A stretch of DNA of 54,767 bases, from positions 1 to 54,767 of the forward strand of contig NZ_QMIM01000032.1 of assembly GCF_003287355.1 (NCBI RefSeq). Direction: 5' to 3'. Positions within the stretch are counted from its first letter, which is position 1. The number at the start of each line of letters is the position of its first letter. Source of the DNA: Halorubrum sp. 48-1-W. GTDB taxonomy: Archaea; Halobacteriota; Halobacteria; Halobacteriales; Haloferacaceae. Both the position numbers and the translations under genes were made by a program. The notes below the pieces were generated by a model. That model searched no databases, was not told where the DNA came from, and saw only the letters and a program-made list of their open reading frames with translations. Shown here in pieces: positions 32,599 to 40,509 of this stretch.

Positions 32599-35082
32599 GT
32601 GGACGACGCCGTCGAGTGGCTCCGGAACCGGCCCTACTACGAGGGACAGATCGCCGAACACCGCCGGCTACCGGCCCGCGAGCCCGAGTATCGCGATATC
32701 GACCTCGAGCCCCGGCTCGCCGACGCGCTCGCGAAGGAGGGGATCGACCGGCTCTACCGCCACCAGGCGGAGGCGATCGGGGCGGTCCGCGACGGCGACG
32801 ACGTCGTCCTGGCGACGGAGACCGCGAGCGGGAAGTCGCTCGCGTACACCGTCCCGGCATTCGAGGCAGGGATGGAGCGCGGCGGCCGGACCCTCTACGT
32901 CGGCCCGCAGAACGCGCTGATCGCCGACCAGGAGGAGTCGCTCTCGGCGCTCGCACGCGGGCTCGGCTTCGGCAGTCGGGTGTCCGTCGAGTCGTACACG
33001 GGGCGGCTCTCGCGGGCGGAGAAACGGGACGTTCGGGACGCCCGCCCGACGGTGGTGCTCTCGAACCCGGACATGCTCCACTACGCGCTGTTGCCGTACG
33101 CCGGACGGCTCTGGGAGTGGTTCTTCTCCTCGCTGGAGTACGTCGTTATCGACGAGGTCCACGGCTACCGGGGCGTGTTCGGCTCCGGGGTCGCGCTCGC
33201 GATGCGCCGGCTCGCGCGGACCTGCGAGCGGTTCGGGTCGGACCCACAGTTCGTCTGCTGCTCGGCGACGATCGGGAACCCGGTCGAACACGCCGCCGCG
33301 GTCACGGGACGCGACCCGTCGGGGATCGCCCTCGTCGACGAGGACGCCTCCGGGCGCGGCCCCCGCGACTGGGTGTTGTGGAACCCGCCGGAGTACGACG
33401 ACGACTGGGCGGAACGCGGGGACAGCCGCCGAAAGTCGAGCCACACCGAGAGCAAACGGCTGTTCGTCGACCTCGTCGCGAACGGCCGCCAGACGCTGGC
33501 GTTCACGCGGGCGCGACAGACGGCCGAGCAGTACGCCACGGACAGCGCGAGCGACCTCCGCGAACGGGGCGAGCGCGACCTCGCTGGGAGGGTCGGCGCG
33601 TACCAGGCCGCCCTGAAGGACGACCGACGCCGAGAGATCGAAGCCGACCTCCACGCGGGCGACCTCCGCGGCGTCTGGTCGACGAACGCGCTCGAACTCG
33701 GCGTGGACGTGGGCGGGCTCGACGCCGTGGTCCTGGACGGCTACCCCGGCACGCGGATGTCGGCCCACCAGCGGGCCGGGCGCGCGGGGCGAGGGTCGGA
33801 CCCCGCGCTCGTCGTGATGGTCGGCTGTGAGGACCAGCTGGACCAGTACCTGATGAACCACCCCGCGGACTTCTTCGAGGCACAGCCGGAGGACGCGGTC
33901 TGTGACCCCGAGAACGACCACCTCCTCCCGCGACACGTCGCCTGCGCAGCGGACGAGTCCTGGCTGTCCACCGACGACGAGCGCTTCTTCGGGGAGTCGT
34001 TCCCCGGCGTCGTCGGCGACCTGACGGAGGCGGGGACCCTCTCGCGTCGTGAGACCGCCACGGGGACCCGCTGGACGTACGCGGGCTCCGAGAGCCCGCA
34101 GCACGCGATGAACCTCCGGACGGCCGAAGAACGCGAGGTCGAGTTGATCGACGGCTCGAACGGGAACTCGATCGCCTCGCTCGGGTTCGCCGACGCGCTC
34201 CGGGACGCCCACCCGGGCGCGATCTACCACCAGCAGGGGCGTACCTACGAGGTCGCGGAGCTCGACCTCGACCGGAACGTCGCCGAGCTACGGTCGTCGT
34301 GGGCGGACTACTACACCCAACCGCTCACCGAGAAGTCGATCGTCGTCGAGGAGGACCTCGTGGAGCGGACGCTGTCCGCGCGCCCGGACGTCCCGGTCCG
34401 GTTCGCCGACGTGACCGTCACCGAGCGCGTCACCGGGTTCCGCAGACGGGACGCGGCGACCGGCGACTCGCTCGGCGAGTCCACGCTCGACCTCCCGGAG
34501 ACGACGCTCGGAACCCGCGCGCTGTACGTTCCGGTCCCCGGGGACGTGGAGGCGGAGATGCGGACGATCGGGGCGGTCGACGGGGGCGACAGTGGGGGCG
34601 ATGACGGTGACTCCGGCGACGACCCGGATGCGCTCGACGACGACGAGACGATTCCCGACGACGAGACGATTCCCGACGACGAGACGATTCCCGACGGCGA
34701 GACGATTCCCGACGGCGAGTACGCGTTCAACGGCGGGATCCACGCGGCCGAACACGGGATCATCTCGCTTTTCCCGTTCCACTTACTGTGCGACCGCGGC
34801 GACGTCGGTGGGATCTCGACACCGTACCATCCACACACCGAGGGTCCGGCAGTGTTCGTCTACGACGGCTATCCGGGCGGGGTCGGACTCACCCGTCGGG
34901 GCCACGCCCGGATCGAGGAGCTGATGGGCAGGACCGCACTGCTCATCGACGGCTGTGACTGTGCGGACGGCTGTCCGTCCTGCGTCCAGTCGCCACACTG
35001 TGGCAACGCCAACGAGCCGCTCGCGAAGGCGCCCGCCGTTCGCCTACTCGACGCGCTGACGGAGGGATCCGAATTCGAGTGA
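32599..35082 (+). CDS. DEAD/DEAH-box helicase with C-terminal cysteine cluster (YprA/MrfA-like)
   Basis: 827 residues from a GTG start. Superfamily 2 motifs: Q-like YRHQAEAIGAV, Walker A ETASGKS at 74-80, DEVH in VVIDEVHGYRG, SAT in CCSATIGNP, and motif VI HQRAGRAGRG. The C-terminal MrfA-type region (DUF1998-like) ends with four clustered cysteines in CDCADGCPSCVQSPHCG. YprA/MrfA helicases act in repair of DNA crosslinks and bulky adducts. An acidic linker encoded at about 34590-34720 contains six-residue repeats. The family is widespread in archaea; exact substrates here are inferred. Confidence 0.93.
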   Translation: MDDAVEWLRNRPYYEGQIAEHRRLPAREPEYRDIDLEPRLADALAKEGIDRLYRHQAEAIGAVRDGDDVVLATETASGKSLAYTVPAFEAGMERGGRTLYVGPQNALIADQEESLSALARGLGFGSRVSVESYTGRLSRAEKRDVRDARPTVVLSNPDMLHYALLPYAGRLWEWFFSSLEYVVIDEVHGYRGVFGSGVALAMRRLARTCERFGSDPQFVCCSATIGNPVEHAAAVTGRDPSGIALVDEDASGRGPRDWVLWNPPEYDDDWAERGDSRRKSSHTESKRLFVDLVANGRQTLAFTRARQTAEQYATDSASDLRERGERDLAGRVGAYQAALKDDRRREIEADLHAGDLRGVWSTNALELGVDVGGLDAVVLDGYPGTRMSAHQRAGRAGRGSDPALVVMVGCEDQLDQYLMNHPADFFEAQPEDAVCDPENDHLLPRHVACAADESWLSTDDERFFGESFPGVVGDLTEAGTLSRRETATGTRWTYAGSESPQHAMNLRTAEEREVELIDGSNGNSIASLGFADALRDAHPGAIYHQQGRTYEVAELDLDRNVAELRSSWADYYTQPLTEKSIVVEEDLVERTLSARPDVPVRFADVTVTERVTGFRRRDAATGDSLGESTLDLPETTLGTRALYVPVPGDVEAEMRTIGAVDGGDSGGDDGDSGDDPDALDDDETIPDDETIPDDETIPDGETIPDGEYAFNGGIHAAEHGIISLFPFHLLCDRGDVGGISTPYHPHTEGPAVFVYDGYPGGVGLTRRGHARIEELMGRTALLIDGCDCADGCPSCVQSPHCGNANEPLAKAPAVRLLDALTEGSEFE
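34639..34710 (+). repeat. 18-bp in-frame tandem repeat inside the helicase gene, 4 units
   Basis: Units 34639-34656, 34657-34674, 34675-34692 and 34693-34710 encode D(D/G)ETIP four times, followed by a fifth partial DGE. The last unit has GGC instead of GAC. The repeat forms a flexible acidic linker between the helicase core and the cysteine-cluster domain. Confidence 0.95.
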
Positions 35083-35137
35083 TCCGTCCCGATCCGACCC
35101 CAAAGCCACTTGTCGGTCCAACCCGAACGACGCAGTC

Positions 35138-35584
35138 ATGGGGGTTTCCATCGACGACGCCGCCGATCCGGCTGCGAGGTCGATGGAATGGCTGGTTTTG
35201 GGGGCAGCGTACTTCCTGTTGCTCCTGTTTCTCATCGGGGTGTTCGACCTGTTCTTCTCGCTCTATCGGTTGCTGGTCGCGGGGAACTTTACCGATCCTG
35301 TCGAGGTGGTCGCACTCCTCGACAGCGTCCTCCTGCTTCTCATCATCGTCGAGGTCCACCGGACCCTCGTGGCGTACGCTCGCGGTCAGGCCGTCCTCCG
35401 GATCGTCGTGAGCGCCGCGATCATCGCCGTCTCGCGGCGGGTGATCAGCTTCCGCCTGGAGGACTACGGCGGCGGGAACGAGGCGCTACTGGCCGCGTCA
35501 GCACTCGGAGTGTTGGTGCTCGCGCTCACGATCGGTTACTTCCTGCTCGACCGCGTAAGCGTTCCGGGACGAGTCGAACTCTGA
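35138..35584 (+). CDS. PsiE-like (phosphate-starvation-inducible) membrane protein
   Basis: 148 residues with four hydrophobic helices: about 17-40, 58-78 (SVLLLLIIVEVHRTLVAY), 85-100 and 115-138. The pattern EVHRTLVAYARG after helix 2 followed by ALRIVV/VLRIVV-type and ISFRLEDYGG segments is the PsiE family arrangement. PsiE is a small inner-membrane protein induced on phosphate starvation in bacteria; its role in archaea is unknown. It starts 55 nt after the helicase stop and may share its transcript. Confidence 0.85.
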   Translation: MGVSIDDAADPAARSMEWLVLGAAYFLLLLFLIGVFDLFFSLYRLLVAGNFTDPVEVVALLDSVLLLLIIVEVHRTLVAYARGQAVLRIVVSAAIIAVSRRVISFRLEDYGGGNEALLAASALGVLVLALTIGYFLLDRVSVPGRVEL

Positions 35585-35821
35585 TCTCTCGGCGCGTCAC
35601 GAGTTCCGACGATCGCACCGTGGTCTCGACCACGTGGGGCCCATGGAGCCGTTCCGGCAGCCACGTGGCTCGCTGACCGACGACGTCGACCTCGCCGGGA
35701 TCCACGAAACCGGGCGTGAGGGTGGAAACGACCCTCGAGGAGCGAGACACGGAACACCCGTCGCCCGTTTCGGTCCGGCGCTGTGACGCACGCTTTTGTG
35801 CTCCCGGCGGGAAGCGTGGAC

Positions 35822-36613
35822 ATGGACCTGAAACTCGAGGGCAACGCGGCGCTGGTGACGGCATCGAGCAGCGGCCTGGGAAAGGCCTCGGCGAAGGCGC
35901 TCGCCCGCGAGGGGGCGGACGTGCTCGTCAACGGCCGCGACCCGGAGCGGCTGGAGGAGGCCGTAGACGAGATCGGGTCCGTCGCGAGCGGCGCGGTCGT
36001 CGGCCACACGGCGGACATCACCGAGAAAGCCGAGGTCGAAGGCCTCGTCACGCGGACCGTCGAGGAGTTCGGCCGACTCGATCACCTCGTCACGAGCGCG
36101 GGCGGTCCGGCGCCGTTTCGGCCCCTGGAGGCCGACGACGAGGAGTGGTACGCCACGTACGACCTGCTGGTGATGAGCGTGGTCCGGGCGGTCCGGGCGG
36201 CAGCCCCGCACCTCCGGGCCGACGGCGGCGGCACGATCGTCACCATCACGTCCAGAACCGTCAAGGAGGCCTCGCCGGGCAACGTCCTCTCGAGCTCCGT
36301 CCGCATGGGCGTCATCGGCCTCGAGAAGACGCTCTCGAAGGAGCTGGCACCGGCGGTGCGGGCGAACGCCGTCCTCCCCGGGTCACACGAGACGCCGCGG
36401 ATCGAACAGCTGATCGAGTACGCCGTCGAGCGCGGCGAGATCGAGAGCTACGAGGCCGGTCTCGAGGACCGAACCGAGGACGTTCCGGTCGGGCGTCTGG
36501 GCGATCCGATGGAGCTCGGCGATCTGGTGGCGTACCTCTCTTCACCACGGTCGGGCTACGTCAACGGACAGGCCGTGACGATCGACGGCGGCGCGGGTTC
36601 CTCGACGCTCTGA
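35822..36613 (+). CDS. SDR family protein with altered YxxxK motif
   Basis: 263 residues. The Rossmann motif TASSSGLGKA (residues 13-22), NGRDPERL, and TSAGG in place of NAGG identify a short-chain dehydrogenase fold; S144 is the conserved serine. At the catalytic YxxxK position, aligned on the following GVIGL, the sequence is SSSVR: S157 replaces Tyr and R161 replaces Lys. A similar Ser/Arg version recurs, from memory, in a subgroup annotated as 3-oxoacyl-ACP reductase-like, so this may be a coherent non-classical branch rather than decay. Start ATG 35822 (MDLKLEGNAALV); CTTTTGTG at about 35790-35797 is at promoter distance. Confidence 0.88.
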   Translation: MDLKLEGNAALVTASSSGLGKASAKALAREGADVLVNGRDPERLEEAVDEIGSVASGAVVGHTADITEKAEVEGLVTRTVEEFGRLDHLVTSAGGPAPFRPLEADDEEWYATYDLLVMSVVRAVRAAAPHLRADGGGTIVTITSRTVKEASPGNVLSSSVRMGVIGLEKTLSKELAPAVRANAVLPGSHETPRIEQLIEYAVERGEIESYEAGLEDRTEDVPVGRLGDPMELGDLVAYLSSPRSGYVNGQAVTIDGGAGSSTL

Positions 36614-36696
36614 GTAGGCAGGATCGCCGACGAGGATCGGGAGGTGCGCGCCGAAAACGGCGACCACTCGAACGGCCGTGATTCGCGTTTGAACGG

Positions 36697-37596
36697 CTAC
36701 GCCTCGACAGCGGCGCGTTCGAGCGCCTCGGGGTCGACGTCGGCCTCGAAGAGTCGCGCGTCGCAGGCGTCACACGTCGCCGCGAGCACGTCGTACGTCC
36801 GGCAACACGACTCGACGACGGTCGTATCGAGCGTCACGCTCCCGTCACAGGTCGGACACGTCTCCAAGAACAGCCGGAGGCTACCGAGTAGCTCGCTCTG
36901 TTGTGCCGTCGAGAGGCCGTTCCACCCGGCCCAGCGGTCGTCGAGCACGTCTACGCCAGCGAGGTCGGCGAGGAACGCCTGTCTCGATTCCCACCGACCG
37001 GCCGGGTCGCCTTCGAGGTACGCGGAGTAGGCGTGGCCGCGGTCCGCCAACTCGACGGCGTCGGGACGGACGGAGAGGAACCGCGCCAGCGCCTCCTCGT
37101 CCTCGCTCGCGTCCGCCAGAGTCCGCGCCTCGCGTCGCCACGCGTCGCGGAAGCGCTCCTCGAGGACGAAGTCGTCGATCGTCGGATCCTCGAGGAGGAC
37201 GCCGGCCTCGACGAGGGCGGTCGCGGGCTCGAACGGGAATTCACCCTCCACTCCCCCGTCGTCGGCCGATCCCCCGTCGAGGACCGTGTCGCCCACGGCG
37301 GTCGCTCCACTCGAGACGCTCCCACGGTCCGGCCCCTTGTCGAACCAGGCGAGCACCCGATCCGGGAGGTATCGCTTCGTCAGCGTCGGGGTTCCGGGAA
37401 CGAGGTAGCCGCGAACGCCGATCGTCGCCACGGCGACGGCGAACGTCGCGAGCGCCCAGCCGACCGAGACCGTCGCGACGGCGAGCGCGAGCGCGGCGGC
37501 GATGGCGAGGTTGACGATCGTGCACGGAAGACAGCGGTTCGGTCCGGTGTACCGCGGGTTTCTGAGCCAGACGGGAAGTCGCGATAACGCGTCCAT
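36697..37596 (-). CDS. Haloarchaeal membrane protein with C-terminal zinc-ribbon-like cysteines
   Basis: 299 residues. Two hydrophobic helices at about residues 27-48 and 50-68 follow a CxxC (NRCLPC) at about 22-25. A soluble acidic helical domain spans about 110-235, and a C-terminal cysteine cluster (ETCPTCDGSV, ESCCRTYD, ATCDACDARL) can hold one or two zinc ions. This suggests a membrane-anchored protein whose cytoplasmic zinc domain contacts a partner. I do not recognise a characterised family. The ATG at 37596 is preceded by CATACC at about 37622-37627. Its start faces the small-ORF region at 37795-38186. Confidence 0.8.
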   Translation of the reverse strand: MDALSRLPVWLRNPRYTGPNRCLPCTIVNLAIAAALALAVATVSVGWALATFAVAVATIGVRGYLVPGTPTLTKRYLPDRVLAWFDKGPDRGSVSSGATAVGDTVLDGGSADDGGVEGEFPFEPATALVEAGVLLEDPTIDDFVLEERFRDAWRREARTLADASEDEEALARFLSVRPDAVELADRGHAYSAYLEGDPAGRWESRQAFLADLAGVDVLDDRWAGWNGLSTAQQSELLGSLRLFLETCPTCDGSVTLDTTVVESCCRTYDVLAATCDACDARLFEADVDPEALERAAVEA

Positions 37597-37794
37597 GCTT
37601 CAGAGGAGGCGACGAAGAGACATAGGTATGACACTCCTACCGGGTCGGACCGATCCGCGAACGGGTCGACGATCTCATTTCGAGGATCTCGACGCCGTCA
37701 CCGAAAATCGTCGGTCGACTCGCGTTCAATCGGTGAGTAGTTTCGGGTTGATCGACGTCGAGACGCGTACGAGCGGAGCGGCCGACCCGACTCA

Positions 37795-38010
37795 TCCGAA
37801 CAGCGCGTTGAGGTACACCCACCGGTCCCTCGGACCGGTTCGAGCGCGGAGACGACGGGGACGCCGATCAGGGCGGCGAGGACGACGAGCAACGAATCGA
37901 GCGTCGATCGGGTCTCGGCCCGGATTCGCTCGGAGTCGGCGGGCCAGCCGAGCAGTGACGAGGGCGCGTCGTCCCCCGTCTGGAGGGCCCCACGGGATAG
38001 CCTCCCGGGT
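37795..38010 (-). pseudogene. Broken small membrane-protein gene (frameshifted)
   Basis: On the minus strand one frame encodes LLGWPADSERIRAETRSTLD and then the transmembrane-like LLVVLAALIGVPVVSALEP. After about 37835 that frame loses sense, while the neighbouring frame continues naturally as RDRWVYLNALFG and a TGA at 37795-37797. No ATG precedes the first part. The pattern fits a short membrane-protein gene damaged by one frameshift and loss of its start; a sequencing error at the GC-rich junction is the alternative. Confidence 0.45.
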
Positions 38011-38018
38011 GAACGCCG

Positions 38019-38186
38019 ATGACGCCGGACGAACCCTCCGACACTCCACACGATACTGGGATCGGTCGAGCACGGGTCGACGGTGGACGGATCGGTCGAC
38101 AGTTGGTGACGAAACGGAACGTGCTCCGTCTGTTGTTCCTGCTTTTGCTCCTCGTCCCCGTCGTCGATTACCTGACGAGCCTGTGA
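38019..38186 (+). CDS. Candidate small single-pass membrane protein
   Basis: 55 residues from ATG 38019 to TGA 38184-38186: a polar N-terminal half (MTPDEPSDTPHDTGIGRAR), then a basic stretch TKRNVLR followed by one strong hydrophobic helix (LLFLLLLLVPVVDYL, about residues 39-52). Positive residues before the helix fit the positive-inside rule. A GTG at 38106-38108 would give a 26-residue version. It has no homologue I recognise and sits beside the DUF7344-like trio, converging on its last gene. It lies within the 644-nt stretch from 37597 to 38240, which otherwise holds only the broken frame at 37795. Confidence 0.45.
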   Translation: MTPDEPSDTPHDTGIGRARVDGGRIGRQLVTKRNVLRLLFLLLLLVPVVDYLTSL

Positions 38187-38240
38187 GTTCGACGACCCGC
38201 CCGTCGGCGCGTGCGAGTTCGAGCGAGCGACCGCGTTCCG

Positions 38241-38813
38241 TCACTCCTCGTCGAGGTCGGCACCCAACCGGTTCCGGTTCGTCTCCCGGAGGTAGACAGC
38301 CGACGATAGCAGGAACGCGGAGACGATGAATCCCAGGAGGACGGCCACCGGGATCGAGTCGAACGGCGGGAGCGCGAGTGCCTCCATCACGAGGACAGCG
38401 GCACAGCCGAGCGAGAGCCCGAGGAAGTAGTAACTCCAGGGGATCCGGCTCTCGGGGACGGGCTCGAGGTAGAACTCCACCTGCCGGGCCCGTTCGGTGA
38501 GTTCGACCCGGCCGGACTCGTCGTCGTAGCGGATCACGTCGCGATCCTCGAGCATGGGGAGGTGCGTCTGTGTCAGGCCGGCGTACACCCGTTTGCGTTG
38601 CGTCGCGACGAGTTCCTCGGCCGGCACGTCGTTCTCGCGTATCGCCACGTACTCCAGGAGGTCCTCGAACGCGACCGGACCGCCGTCGTGTGCCTTCAGG
38701 TAGCTGAGGACGTGCCGTCGCCGTTCGTTACGGAGGATCTCGAAGACCGTTTCGCGGGACAGCGTCTCCTCGGTAGCCGCGGATCGGTCCAGACGACGGC
38801 GGAGCGGACGCAT
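38241..38813 (-). CDS. DUF7344-like HTH regulator with C-terminal membrane helices (paralogue 1)
   Basis: 190 residues. A winged-helix half begins ETVFEILRNERRRHVLSYL and includes VATQRKRVYAGLTQTHLPML, EDRDVIRYDD and the wing. The C-terminal part carries two transmembrane helices, about 125-147 and 155-175, separated by a short loop, and a charged tail. Membrane tethering of a DNA-binding domain is unusual and suggests a signal-dependent membrane regulator. It follows paralogue 2 by six nucleotides on the same strand, so the two are an operon. Confidence 0.87.
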   Translation of the reverse strand: MRPLRRRLDRSAATEETLSRETVFEILRNERRRHVLSYLKAHDGGPVAFEDLLEYVAIRENDVPAEELVATQRKRVYAGLTQTHLPMLEDRDVIRYDDESGRVELTERARQVEFYLEPVPESRIPWSYYFLGLSLGCAAVLVMEALALPPFDSIPVAVLLGFIVSAFLLSSAVYLRETNRNRLGADLDEE

Positions 38814-38819
38814 CCTCGA

Positions 38820-39416
38820 TCACGCCGGTCGGGGTGTTCGGTGAACGTCGTTTCGGCGGGTTCGGTACGTGTGGACGCCCGAGGAGACGAGAAACGCCAT
38901 GACGACGACCGCCGCGGCGGACAAACAGACGGCACCGCCGGTCGTGTCGACGAGCACCGCTGCGAAAGAGAGCACCGCCGCGAGCAGTGAGAGCCCGAGA
39001 TAGTACTGTGCCCAGGGGATCTCGTGTTCGGGGACGTAATCGAGGTAGAGCTGGACGTCCTCCAGCCGTTCGGTCGGCTGTAACTCGCCGCGCCGACGGT
39101 CGTACTCGATCACCCCGGACTCGTCGAGTTTCGGGAGGTGTGTCTGTCGAAGCGCCGTATACACACGCTTTCGGTCCGCGTAGTCGGTCTCGACGATCTC
39201 CTTGTCGTTCTCCCAGGCGGCGATCGTCTCGACCATCTCGCCGAGATGGAGCGACTCCTCCGGCGACTCCCGAATGTACTCGAGCACGTATCGCCGCCGC
39301 TCGTTACAGAGGACGTCGAAGATCTCCTCGCGTGTCGGCCCCTCCGACCCGCTCTGACCGTCGTCTGTGGGGTCCATCGGCTCATCGGTTGCGCCGAGTT
39401 CGGTGGAGCCCCCCAC
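38820..39416 (-). CDS. DUF7344-like HTH regulator with C-terminal membrane helices (paralogue 2)
   Basis: 198 residues with the same layout as its neighbour: REEIFDVLCNERRRYVLEYI, DRKRVYTALRQTHLPKLDES, GVIEYDRRRGELQPTERL, then two membrane helices near 130-175 and an Arg-rich tail. The start is ambiguous: GTG 39416 is about 30 nt downstream of the T-rich TTTTTTGTAAG at 39440-39450, a leaderless arrangement; TTG 39419 and ATG 39377 are alternatives that change only the acidic head. First gene of the two-gene operon with paralogue 1. Confidence 0.85.
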   Translation of the reverse strand: MGGSTELGATDEPMDPTDDGQSGSEGPTREEIFDVLCNERRRYVLEYIRESPEESLHLGEMVETIAAWENDKEIVETDYADRKRVYTALRQTHLPKLDESGVIEYDRRRGELQPTERLEDVQLYLDYVPEHEIPWAQYYLGLSLLAAVLSFAAVLVDTTGGAVCLSAAAVVVMAFLVSSGVHTYRTRRNDVHRTPRPA

Positions 39417-39439
39417 CAACCCGGGGAGTACAGAAGACG

Positions 39440-39470
39440 CTTACAAAAAACTAATTAATTTCACATTAGT
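39440..39470. promoter_or_regulatory. T-rich promoter and ACTAAT/ATTAGT inverted repeat upstream of paralogue 2
   Basis: On the minus strand TTTTTTGTAAG (39440-39450) is the probable TATA region. Immediately upstream, ACTAAT (39450-39455) and ATTAGT (39465-39470) form a 6-bp inverted repeat around a 9-nt A/T-rich spacer, so a dimeric regulator bound here would cover the promoter's upstream side. The rest of 39471-39673 is A/T-rich with no gene; a second T/A-rich element (TTAATA, 39644-39649) faces the other way. Confidence 0.5.
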
Positions 39471-39673
39471 CAGACAATGAATCGTGTTAAGCAGCGCCGA
39501 TCGGTGACGTGTCGAACACGCGAGCGGTCACGAGACCGTCTCGAATGCTACCGAGGAGCCGTCGATAGACGATTCGAAGTAGACGGATCGAACAGGGGTA
39601 TACAAATCAATTATCCGAGAATAAATCTGATGGATGGAAAACGTTAATATGTGACGTGTTCTCTTCAGGCGTG

Positions 39674-39886
39674 ATGGCACCGAGGTCGATTCCACGGATA
39701 GTGGGTGTTCGCGGGTCCGCTGTAGGGTCATACGGGAACGGAGACGCACCCGTCGATTCGACTTCCCGTAACGAGCGCTTAACTGTACGGCCGAAACGGC
39801 CTTTCCGCCTACCGGACGAGACCGATCCGACGTGGTCGGACCGATCGGACCCGACGGGCGAAAGGGAGACGAGTACCCCAAAATGA
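39674..39886 (+). CDS. Candidate 70-residue ORF coupled to DUF7344-like paralogue 3
   Basis: ATG 39674 lies 25-30 nt after TTAATA (39644-39649), the right spacing for a leaderless start. The 70-codon frame ends with TGA 39884-39886, overlapping the ATG of paralogue 3 as ATGA. The peptide is basic and low in complexity (Arg/Ser/Pro-rich, e.g. TVRPKRPFRLPDETDP), unlike typical haloarchaeal proteins, and I recognise no homologue. It may be a real coupling peptide or a translated leader; chance is possible. Confidence 0.4.
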   Translation: MAPRSIPRIVGVRGSAVGSYGNGDAPVDSTSRNERLTVRPKRPFRLPDETDPTWSDRSDPTGERETSTPK

Positions 39887-40458
39887 ACCAGATATCAGCG
39901 GAAATAGAGAACCTCCGGGACGGCGACCGCGACGGATCGGCGGACGGTGATCCGAACCAGATCTCGACCGACGAGGTGTTCGCGCTCTTGAGCAACGAAC
40001 GACGTAGACATGTCCTTCGGTTCCTCTCGGAGAACGGCGGCGAGATCAAGCTCCGCGAACTGGCGGCGGCCATCGCCGCCGAGGAGAACGGCGTCGATCC
40101 GGCGGAGGTGACCTACACACAGCGGAAGCGGCTCTACACCTCGCTGTACCAGTCACACCTCCCGCGGATGGAACGGAGCGGCGTGGTCGAGTACGACCGG
40201 AACAGCGGACTGGTGACGCTGTCGGCGTCGGCGGACAGCTTCGACGCGTACCTCGAGGTGGTCGACGAAAACGGGTTCACCTGGTCGGAGTTCTACCTCG
40301 GGTTGACGGCGCTCTTCGCCGCGATCACCCTAGCGTACGCCACCGGAACGCCCCCGTTCGACGTGTTCGACCCGGCCGTCGTGATGGCTGTGATGACCTT
40401 CCTCCTGCTCGTCTCAGCGGTCGCTCACGTGCGGTACACGCGCGATCGGCGACTGTAG
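39883..40458 (+). CDS. DUF7344-like HTH regulator with C-terminal membrane helices (paralogue 3)
   Basis: 191 residues. Acidic head, then TDEVFALLSNERRRHVLRFL, YTQRKRLYTSLYQSHLPRME, SGVVEYDRNSGLVTL and FTWSEFYLGLTALFAAITLA, with two membrane helices (about 140-160 and 165-182) and a short Arg-rich tail. It is divergent from the other two paralogues across the A/T-rich region, so all three face one shared control region. ATG 39883 is used; no TATA element stands directly upstream, consistent with transcription from the 39644 element through the 70-residue ORF. Confidence 0.87.
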   Translation: MNQISAEIENLRDGDRDGSADGDPNQISTDEVFALLSNERRRHVLRFLSENGGEIKLRELAAAIAAEENGVDPAEVTYTQRKRLYTSLYQSHLPRMERSGVVEYDRNSGLVTLSASADSFDAYLEVVDENGFTWSEFYLGLTALFAAITLAYATGTPPFDVFDPAVVMAVMTFLLLVSAVAHVRYTRDRRL

Positions 40459-40509
40459 GCGCGCGGGACACGACGGTAATTTCACGGTTCCGGCCGCCGT
40501 TGGATCCCC

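Noticed and set aside
37792-38244. Long minus-strand frame across the 37.8-38.2 kb gap as one protein
   Set aside because: Most of it is Arg-rich and non-coding; only its last residues fit the broken membrane-protein gene described at 37795.
39528-40073. Minus-strand frame opposite DUF7344-like paralogue 3
   Set aside because: Ser/Arg-rich with no motif, antisense to a clear HTH gene.
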